Of a stretch of 10,105 nucleotides of DNA, positions 6,465 to 10,105 are shown piece after piece. Within the stretch, counting starts at the first letter, position 1. Each line of letters starts with the position of its first letter. This DNA is from Actinomycetes bacterium (lineage in GTDB: Bacteria > Actinomycetota > Acidimicrobiia > Acidimicrobiales > RAAP-2). The DNA is taken from the NCBI GenBank assembly GCA_021805305.1, contig JAJZFO010000022.1:1-10105 (forward strand). Direction: 5' to 3'. The notes under the pieces are model-generated. The model had not been told where the DNA came from, ran no database searches, and saw only the letters and a program-made list of their open reading frames with translations. A program made the position numbers and the translations under genes.

Positions 6465-7837
6465 TCGACGCGCCGCGGCAGACGAGCCGAGTAGATCGAG
6501 TATCCGTCGACGTGTCGACCGATGAGCGTGGCGATCGTCGTCGCCGCGATCATGGGAATCATCAGGTGCAACCCCGTGTGCGTCAATTCGACGACGAGCA
6601 CGAGGCCAACCAGCGGCGCCTGCATCGCCGCGCCGATCATTGCGGCGGCTCCGATCAGGGCGAAGGCTCCGACTGGGGACCCGGGCCAGAAATGTGTCCA
6701 CGCGACGCCGAGGAATCCGCCCAGCGAGGCACCGATGGCGAGGAAGGGCGTGAACACTCCGCCCGCCGCCCCGCTGCCCAGGCACAGCGCCGTCACGATC
6801 GGCTTGAGCGCGAAGAGGGCGAGGAAGAGCACGAGGGTACCCGCACCCAAGAACGCGTCGTGGGCCATGTCCTTGCCGTTGCCGAAGAGTTGGGGGTACT
6901 TGAACCCCACCACGCCGACGAGGGCGAAGGCCAGCGGCATCATCCACAGCATCGTCACGCCCGAGGCGCGGTGCGCCGAGACCCATCCGAGTAGACGCAC
7001 GTACACCACGGCCAAGAAGCCGATGACCACCCCCGCCACCAGTGACCAGACCATGATCGAGCCACTGAAGACGTAGTTGGGGATGTCGACGTACGTGGCC
7101 GCGCTGGGCAGGAACAACCACGCCGTCAGCGTGGCGATCAACGAGCACGTCAGCGCGGCGAGCACCGTGGGCAGGGCGAAACTCCCGAGCATCACCTCCG
7201 CGGTGAAGACCGCACCGCCCAGGGGGACGTTGTAGACCGCGGCGAGTCCCGCGCCGCCGGCGCACGCCACGAGGAGGCGCTTTTGCGCCGTCGTGAGGCC
7301 GAACCAGTTCGCGATCACGCTGGCGGAGGCGCCACCCATCAACTTGGGCGCCGCCTCGCGGCCGATCGAGGCCCCCATGCCGATCACCACCTCCGAGATG
7401 AGCGACGTGGCCAGGCTGCGCCGCGCGCCCAACTCCCCGTCACCGTTCCACAGTGCGTCATCGATCTCGGACTTCTCGTGACTGAAGTAGCGACGCACGA
7501 GGAACCACCCGATCGCGCCAATCACGCCGGCGATCACCAGTGACCAGAATCGGTGAAGGTTGGAGGTGGCGGCCACCGCCTGCTCGTAACTACCGCCGTG
7601 ATAAGAGAACGCCAGTTTCTCGACGTACTGCAGCAGCGCCATGAGCCCCGCGCCGAAGAGCCCCGTGGCGACCGCGGCGAGCACCACGGCGAGCCAGAAC
7701 TTGGGGGTGAGGCTCGCGTCGCCGTCGTGGGTCGCGTTGGGCTGCTCCATCGCGCCGCGCCCTGACGCGATTCGCCTCTTGATCAGGGGCTGAGGAACCC
7801 GCTGGCGTTCACTCCCCGCGCCGCTCTTGTTCGCCAT
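6461..7837 (-). CDS. ClC-family chloride channel/transporter (divergent motifs)
   Basis: A 458-residue polytopic membrane protein with a roughly 45-residue soluble N-terminus and the two-halved ClC fold. Family signatures are GMGASIGRE (153-161), with the gating-glutamate equivalent E161; YNVPLGGAVFTAEVM (202-216); GSGAAGGVFTPF (354-365), the GxFxP anion-binding loop; and GYSIYS (445-450), a candidate for the pore tyrosine. The GSGIP loop expected about 40 residues before the gating Glu is not present (SHEKS aligns there by eye), and GREGP reads GREAA. The residue matching the E. coli internal proton glutamate (E203) appears to be V215, as in channel-type members. No CBS domains are seen. The ATG at 7837 has GAGAGG three bases upstream; M30 at 7750 is a less likely alternative. 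It appears to be the first gene of the minus-strand unit. Confidence 0.9.
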   Translation of the reverse strand: MANKSGAGSERQRVPQPLIKRRIASGRGAMEQPNATHDGDASLTPKFWLAVVLAAVATGLFGAGLMALLQYVEKLAFSYHGGSYEQAVAATSNLHRFWSLVIAGVIGAIGWFLVRRYFSHEKSEIDDALWNGDGELGARRSLATSLISEVVIGMGASIGREAAPKLMGGASASVIANWFGLTTAQKRLLVACAGGAGLAAVYNVPLGGAVFTAEVMLGSFALPTVLAALTCSLIATLTAWLFLPSAATYVDIPNYVFSGSIMVWSLVAGVVIGFLAVVYVRLLGWVSAHRASGVTMLWMMPLAFALVGVVGFKYPQLFGNGKDMAHDAFLGAGTLVLFLALFALKPIVTALCLGSGAAGGVFTPFLAIGASLGGFLGVAWTHFWPGSPVGAFALIGAAAMIGAAMQAPLVGLVLVVELTHTGLHLMIPMIAATTIATLIGRHVDGYSIYSARLPRRVE

Positions 7838-7840
7838 AGT

Positions 7841-7846
7841 CCTCTC
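7841..7846 (-). promoter_or_regulatory. Shine-Dalgarno of the ClC gene
   Basis: GAGAGG on the minus strand, three bases before the ATG at 7837. It favours this start over the internal Met codon at 7750, which is preceded only by CAGGG at about ten bases. Confidence 0.45.
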
Positions 7847-7863
7847 ACCGTTCGTGACAATCC

Positions 7864-7869
7864 ATCGTA
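7864..7869 (-). promoter_or_regulatory. Possible -10 element of the ClC unit
   Basis: TACGAT on the minus strand matches the TANNNT pattern and sits 26 bases before the ClC ATG. No recognisable -35 hexamer is found at 16-18 bases, so this is weak. It is placed just downstream of the palindrome at 7893-7906. Confidence 0.25.
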
Positions 7870-7892
7870 CCGTGGGTCCTACGCCGCGAGAA

Positions 7893-7906
7893 TGAGCGCC
7901 CGCTCA
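7893..7906. promoter_or_regulatory. 14-base palindrome, candidate operator
   Basis: TGAGCG and CGCTCA form perfect 6-base arms around a CC centre. It lies in the 135-base gap between the end of the HAD gene and the ClC start, next to the expected promoter position of the ClC-GNAT-DUF3048-ureohydrolase unit. Loop size (2) is too small for a good RNA hairpin, so a protein-binding site is the better reading if it is functional. Confidence 0.3.
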
Positions 7907-7972
7907 CCATGTCGAGTGACGTGGAGGGCACCGATTCCCTGAGATGACGAGTGGGCGCGAGTTCGACCGGGC

Positions 7973-8722
7973 TCATGGGGCGTTTGGGCCGTGCGTCGCG
8001 CCCGCGTGCGACTCGTCGAGGATCGACCCGCAGATCTCGCACACCTCCTCCAAGAGGCACACCGCGGAACCGCCTTCCTCCTCGGGCTCGACCAGTCGCC
8101 GCGGACTCGAGACCAACCAGTGCGCACCCGCCGAGGTCAGTTCGTCGGCACTTCCAAACCCCCACAGCGCTCCCACCGCGGTGACCTCGTGACGTCGCGC
8201 CGCGACCATGTCGTAGTGGCGGTCCCCGATCATCCAGGTGTCGTTCTCATCACCCGAGCCCCACTCCTCAAGCACCAGCGCCATGATGTCGTACTTGGCG
8301 GTGATCCGCAGGTCCACACTCGCGCCCGCGATCTGGTCGAAATGATGGGCGATCCCCAGGGCGCGCAGCATCTGGTGGGCGAAGTCGACGCGCTTAGCGG
8401 TCGCCACCGCGAGGCCAACACCCTGCTCGCTCAGATGCTCGAGTGCATCGGCGACGCCGTCGTAGAGTTGCGCCTCGTAGACGCCGCGTTGGGCGTAGTA
8501 CTCGCGGTACCGGGCCACGACGTCGTCGATGTCGGACTCCTCGACCCCCAGGATGCGAAAGGAGTCACCCAGCGGAGGGCCGATCAGTTGGCCCAGTACG
8601 TCGGGGTGCGCCTCGAGCCCGATCTCCTCGAGCGTCGCGCGAAACGACCACAGGATCCCTTGGGAGGAATCGGCCAGCGTCCCGTCGAGGTCGAAGATGA
8701 CGTGGCCGGGGAGTGAACGCAT
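7973..8722 (-). CDS. HAD-superfamily phosphatase (phosphoglycolate phosphatase-like) with Cys/His tail
   Basis: A 249-residue soluble HAD hydrolase. Motif I is DLDGTL (11-16), with nucleophile D11 and acid/base D13. A helical cap follows at about 18-85. Motif II is the VATAK stretch (T108), motif III is probably K143 in AKYD, and motif IV is GDRHYD (166-171), with D167 and D171. This fits the Gph/PGP-like clan, which acts on small phosphate esters; the true substrate is not evident. Such proteins usually end at about 215-225 residues. Here an acidic tail carries C222, C228, C231, H239 and H244, outside the catalytic core. The ATG at 8722 is the only credible start. GGAGGT touches it with no spacer, and a CACAAT six bases upstream would suit a leaderless transcript. 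It is divergent from the VOC gene. Confidence 0.88.
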   Translation of the reverse strand: MRSLPGHVIFDLDGTLADSSQGILWSFRATLEEIGLEAHPDVLGQLIGPPLGDSFRILGVEESDIDDVVARYREYYAQRGVYEAQLYDGVADALEHLSEQGVGLAVATAKRVDFAHQMLRALGIAHHFDQIAGASVDLRITAKYDIMALVLEEWGSGDENDTWMIGDRHYDMVAARRHEVTAVGALWGFGSADELTSAGAHWLVSSPRRLVEPEEEGGSAVCLLEEVCEICGSILDESHAGATHGPNAP

Positions 8723-8734
8723 ACCTCCATTGTG
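8723..8734 (-). promoter_or_regulatory. HAD start region: abutting GGAGGT and CACAAT box
   Basis: On the minus strand GGAGGT (8723-8728) directly touches the ATG, too close for normal ribosome pairing. CACAAT (8729-8734) lies six bases before the ATG, so transcription from it would begin at about the A of the start codon, as in leaderless actinobacterial mRNAs. The -10 match is imperfect (first base C). Confidence 0.3.
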
Positions 8735-8765
8735 ACGGCTACTGGCGTCGGCCGTACCCGATGGC

Positions 8766-8771
8766 TATTTT
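8766..8771 (+). promoter_or_regulatory. Possible -10 element of the VOC gene
   Basis: TATTTT is a rare AT-rich hexamer in this GC-rich region, 26 bases before the ATG at 8798. It leaves room for the strong ribosome site. No clear -35 is seen at 17 bases (TGGCGT). Confidence 0.35.
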
Positions 8772-8786
8772 GGGGACGACGTCGTC

Positions 8787-8795
8787 AGGGAGGGG
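8787..8795 (+). promoter_or_regulatory. Strong Shine-Dalgarno of the VOC gene
   Basis: AGGGAGGGG lies immediately upstream of the ATG at 8798, with core GGAGG four bases away. It fixes this start in preference to in-frame codons upstream (back to 8732), which would overlap the promoter region. Confidence 0.75.
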
Positions 8796-8797
8796 AA

Positions 8798-9253
8798 ATG
8801 AGCCGCGTCAGTACCTACCTCAATTTTGATGGTCAGACCGAAGAGGCCTTCGAGTTCTACGCGTCAGTCTTTCGCACGCAGTTCGAGAGTCCCCCCATTC
8901 GATACGCCGATGTGCCCAGTCCCACGCCCCTGAGTGACGCGGAGTCCAGGGGCGTGCTCCACGTCGCTCTGCCCATCCTCAACGGCCACGTCCTCATGGG
9001 CACCGACCTCGTCGCCTCCGCGGGACATCACCTGCGCATCGGCAACAACACCACGATCGTCCTCGAGACCGACACGCGAGAGCAGGCCGACGAGTTCTAC
9101 GGAGCCCTCTGCGAGGGTGGATCCGAGAAGCAGGACATGGCCGATATGTTCTGGGGCGCCTACTGGGGGGTCTGTCTGGACCGCTTCGGCGTGCGATGGA
9201 TGATTTCGCATACGCCCGAAGGCGCGCCGCCTCAGGGACACCGCGAGGGCTGA
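8798..9253 (+). CDS. PhnB-like VOC (glyoxalase-superfamily) protein
   Basis: A 151-residue single-domain protein of the PhnB / '3-demethylubiquinone-9 3-methyltransferase-like' branch of the vicinal-oxygen-chelate superfamily. Typical features in order are the N-terminal YLNFDGQTEEAFEFYASVF (7-25), HVALPILNGHVLMGTD (55-70), the IGNNTTIVLET strand (81-91), EQADEFYGALCEGG (95-108), and the signature FWGAYWGVCLDRFGVRWMI (118-136). The length is standard. The biochemical role of most members is unknown; the name PhnB does not imply phosphonate use, and no phn genes are nearby. It is a single-gene unit, divergent from the HAD gene and convergent with the exported PepSY-like gene, with hairpins between. 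Confidence 0.88.
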   Translation: MSRVSTYLNFDGQTEEAFEFYASVFRTQFESPPIRYADVPSPTPLSDAESRGVLHVALPILNGHVLMGTDLVASAGHHLRIGNNTTIVLETDTREQADEFYGALCEGGSEKQDMADMFWGAYWGVCLDRFGVRWMISHTPEGAPPQGHREG

Positions 9254-9312
9254 GCCTCCCCGACGACACTCACCCCTCGAGGCCGGCGCGTCGATGGTCT
9301 CGTCGTCGCGGA

Positions 9313-9350
9313 GGGTCGGTGCGGACCGAGGGAGTGACCCGGACCGACCC
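9313..9350. terminator. Hairpin between convergent genes, candidate two-way terminator
   Basis: GGGTCGGT (9313-9320) pairs perfectly with ACCGACCC (9343-9350). After one mismatch, three further pairs (9322-9324 with 9339-9341) extend the stem, leaving a 14-base loop. It lies 60 bases after the VOC stop and 12 bases beyond the stop of the opposing gene. There is no T-run, as is common in GC-rich actinobacteria, so the terminator role is inferred. Confidence 0.4.
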
Positions 9351-9361
9351 GCCGCGCGGAC

Positions 9362-9384
9362 TCACCGGTTCGATGAACCAGTGA
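9362..9384. terminator. Hairpin over the stop codon of the PepSY-like gene
   Basis: Four pairs (9362-9365 with 9381-9384), one mismatch, then GGTTC (9367-9371) with GAACC (9375-9379) around a GAT loop. It overlaps the last codons and TGA of the minus-strand gene and could help end its transcript or protect its 3' end. No T-run follows on either strand. Confidence 0.3.
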
Positions 9385-9832
9385 CGTCACCGGAGTTCGA
9401 ACCGTCGGGCTGAGGCTGGCCCCCCACGGCACCGGCCGGAGGGGTGGGCAGACCCGCCTGCGTCGAGGTCACCACGAAACTCGAGTTCTCGATCACCGTC
9501 ACGTAGGTGCCGTCAGACTTCTCCATGATCACGACGTAGGTCGAGTTGGGTCCCGGGAAGGCGTGCTGCAGGGTGGCGTTGGGAACCGCGGCGCTGGCCG
9601 CGGCCTGCGCGCTGGTGAGCGCCGCGCCGCTGAGCGGTGAGCCGCCAGGTCCGTCGGGGAACGCGCCTCCGTCACCGGGACGCTCGCCCAACCCGTGGGG
9701 AAGTTTCACGTTGAGGGTGGGCGTCGAGTGGTTCGTCGCCGCCGAGGCGACTCCCACCGTGCCCAGCCCGGTCGCGAGGACCACCGCGCCACCGGCGATG
9801 ATGTTGCGCAAGGCCATTGTTCTTTTCGTCAT
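9362..9832 (-). CDS. Small exported protein with PepSY-like domain
   Basis: A 156-residue protein with a clear Sec signal peptide: basic start (K3, R4, R9), hydrophobic core (about 10-28) and VASA before a predicted cut after residue 31. A Gly/Pro-rich spacer (46-66) follows. The segment 67-123 resembles a single PepSY-type repeat: an ALTSAQAAASAAVPNATL helix, then strands with TYVVIMEKSDGTYVTVIE, ending FVVTS. The tail (124-156) is Pro/Gly/Ser-rich and probably disordered. No lipobox or sorting signal is seen. PepSY proteins often act as inhibitors or sensory accessories in the envelope; the role here is unknown. The ATG at 9832 has TAGGAG five bases upstream. It is a monocistronic gene, with a promoter and possible response-regulator site upstream. 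Confidence 0.72.
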   Translation of the reverse strand: MTKRTMALRNIIAGGAVVLATGLGTVGVASAATNHSTPTLNVKLPHGLGERPGDGGAFPDGPGGSPLSGAALTSAQAAASAAVPNATLQHAFPGPNSTYVVIMEKSDGTYVTVIENSSFVVTSTQAGLPTPPAGAVGGQPQPDGSNSGDVTGSSNR

Positions 9833-9855
9833 ATTAACTCCTAGACCAGTTCGTC

Positions 9856-9870
9856 GCGGGTCGTTCCCGC
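9856..9870 (-). other. Small hairpin in the 5' leader
   Basis: GCGGG (9856-9860) and CCCGC (9866-9870) form a 5-pair stem with a 5-base loop, in the presumed leader of the exported-protein gene, 24 bases before its ATG. It may affect leader stability; no riboswitch family is recognised. Confidence 0.25.
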
Positions 9871-9892
9871 AACAACACCAGCCTGCGCGGGC

Positions 9893-9898
9893 AACCTA
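9893..9898 (-). promoter_or_regulatory. Candidate -10 of the PepSY-like gene
   Basis: TAGGTT on the minus strand fits TANNNT. It is exactly 17 bases downstream of the TTAGCG at 9916-9921, which occupies the -35 position. The leader would be about 50-55 bases. Confidence 0.4.
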
Positions 9899-9915
9899 AA
9901 GGGGGCCCACGGAGG

Positions 9916-9933
9916 CGCTAATCCCTCGCTAAA
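9916..9933 (-). promoter_or_regulatory. PhoB/OmpR-type direct-repeat operator candidate
   Basis: On the minus strand TTTAGCG and ATTAGCG are separated by AGGG, giving two 7-base units with an 11-base period, the geometry of a Pho box. The downstream unit coincides with the -35 position of the candidate promoter, as at activator-dependent promoters of this class. Only two units are seen. The regulator cannot be named. Confidence 0.4.
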
Positions 9934-9995
9934 TATCGACCACGTCGAGCGCCGCGACCTAGGAGCGTGTGTTCTATTTGGCGTGTGCGCCAGGA

Positions 9996-10023
9996 GCCAC
10001 GACCGTCACCATCAAGTCGTGGC
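9996..10023 (+). promoter_or_regulatory. Hairpin enclosing the transposase start codon
   Basis: GCCACGAC (9996-10003) and GTCGTGGC (10016-10023) form a perfect 8-pair stem with a 12-base loop. The likely GTG start (10019-10021) lies inside the right arm. In RNA this would hide the start codon, as known for several IS elements that silence translation from read-through transcripts. Confidence 0.5.
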
Positions 10024-10105
10024 CCATTTAAGTGACCTCACCGATAATCAGTGGAAGGTATTGGAACCCCTGCTCGTGGTTTCCTCCAAACGAGGACAGA
10101 AGCAC
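10019..10105 (+). CDS. IS5-family transposase, N-terminal fragment (3'-partial)
   Basis: The first 29 codons run to the window edge and read VAHLSDLTDNQWKVLEPLL, then a basic stretch ending SKRGQKH. The pattern L-T-D-x-Q-W-x-x-L-E-P-L-L followed by basic residues is the N-terminal helix region of IS5/IS402-type transposases, which normally precedes the DDE catalytic domain (out of view). The GTG at 10019 is taken as start because the conserved block begins five codons later. The frame is open upstream to at least 9962, and a GTG at 9983 is an alternative. No good ribosome site precedes 10019; AGGAG at 9992-9996 is too far away. Whether the element is intact cannot be seen. Confidence 0.75.
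   Translation, partial: MAHLSDLTDNQWKVLEPLLVVSSKRGQKH

Larger units (their letters stand above)
9963..10105 (+). mobile_element. Left end of an IS5-family insertion sequence (truncated by window edge)
   Basis: The right edge holds the beginning of an IS5-type transposase reading rightwards, with base composition visibly lower in GC than the rest of the window. The exact left terminus is not certain. A plausible boundary is just after CTAG at 9959-9962, where the sequence GAGCGTGTG begins, about 55 bases before the transposase start. The other end and any target duplication lie outside the window. A 5-pair hairpin TGGCG/CGCCA (9979-9992) sits between the proposed end and the gene. Confidence 0.55.

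Noticed and set aside
6465..7265. Upstream extension of the GNAT frame to 581 codons
   Set aside because: This part shadows the ClC gene in another frame and reads as Arg-rich noise. The GNAT fold starts after the ATG at 6464, which overlaps the ClC stop.
8735..8755. Inverted repeat ACGGC/GCCGT with 11-base spacer in the HAD-VOC divergent region
   Set aside because: Five-base arms are expected by chance at this GC content, and nothing else marks it as an operator.
9366..9404. CGGTTCGA/TCGAACCG inverted repeat with GTGACGTCAC palindrome between
   Set aside because: It lies in the coding tail of the exported protein, and its left arm competes with the tighter hairpin at 9362-9384. The nested palindromes look like a composition effect of Ser/Gly/Asp codons, so I do not call a separate site.
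1..10105. tRNA, rRNA or CRISPR elements
   Set aside because: No cloverleaf-like segments, conserved rRNA stretches or regularly spaced repeats were recognised by reading both strands. A tRNAscan or Infernal run would be decisive.

Overview
The window is GC-rich and densely coded. It uses GTG as well as ATG starts and has many 1 to 4 base stop/start overlaps. The protein families (short-form 6-phosphogluconate dehydrogenase, DUF3048 protein, actinobacterial-type ClC, PhnB-like VOC protein) suggest a chromosomal segment of an actinobacterium. A deep-branching group such as Acidimicrobiia is possible, but that is an impression from protein style and I cannot prove it.

Bases 1-3453 (+ strand) hold a pentose-phosphate operon: the 3' part of gnd, then pgl, rpiA and zwf. 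All junctions overlap or abut. Together they take glucose-6-phosphate to ribose-5-phosphate with two NAD(P)H-forming steps. The gene order does not follow the pathway, and no opcA is seen.

Bases 3450-7837 (- strand) form a second tight gene run, read right to left: a ClC-family chloride channel or transporter, a protein with two GNAT acetyltransferase domains, a membrane-anchored DUF3048 (YerB-like) protein, and an agmatinase/arginase-family ureohydrolase. The last gene converges on zwf with a 4-base overlap of stop codons. Spacing suggests one transcription unit; a shared function is not obvious.

Bases 7973-8722 (- strand) encode a HAD phosphatase with a Cys/His-containing C-terminal tail. 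It is divergent from a PhnB-like VOC protein at 8798-9253 (+). Bases 9362-9832 (- strand) encode a small exported protein with a PepSY-like half. Its upstream region has a two-unit direct repeat with the geometry of a PhoB/OmpR-family operator, placed at the -35 position. From about 9963 to the right edge (+ strand) lies the left end of an IS5-family insertion sequence, with the first 29 codons of its transposase and a hairpin covering the likely start codon.

No rRNA, tRNA or CRISPR array was recognised, and no gene-free stretch exceeds 300 bases. The most unusual points are the divergent ClC motifs, the PhoB-like operator beside an IS end, the IS start-codon hairpin and the compact pentose-phosphate operon.
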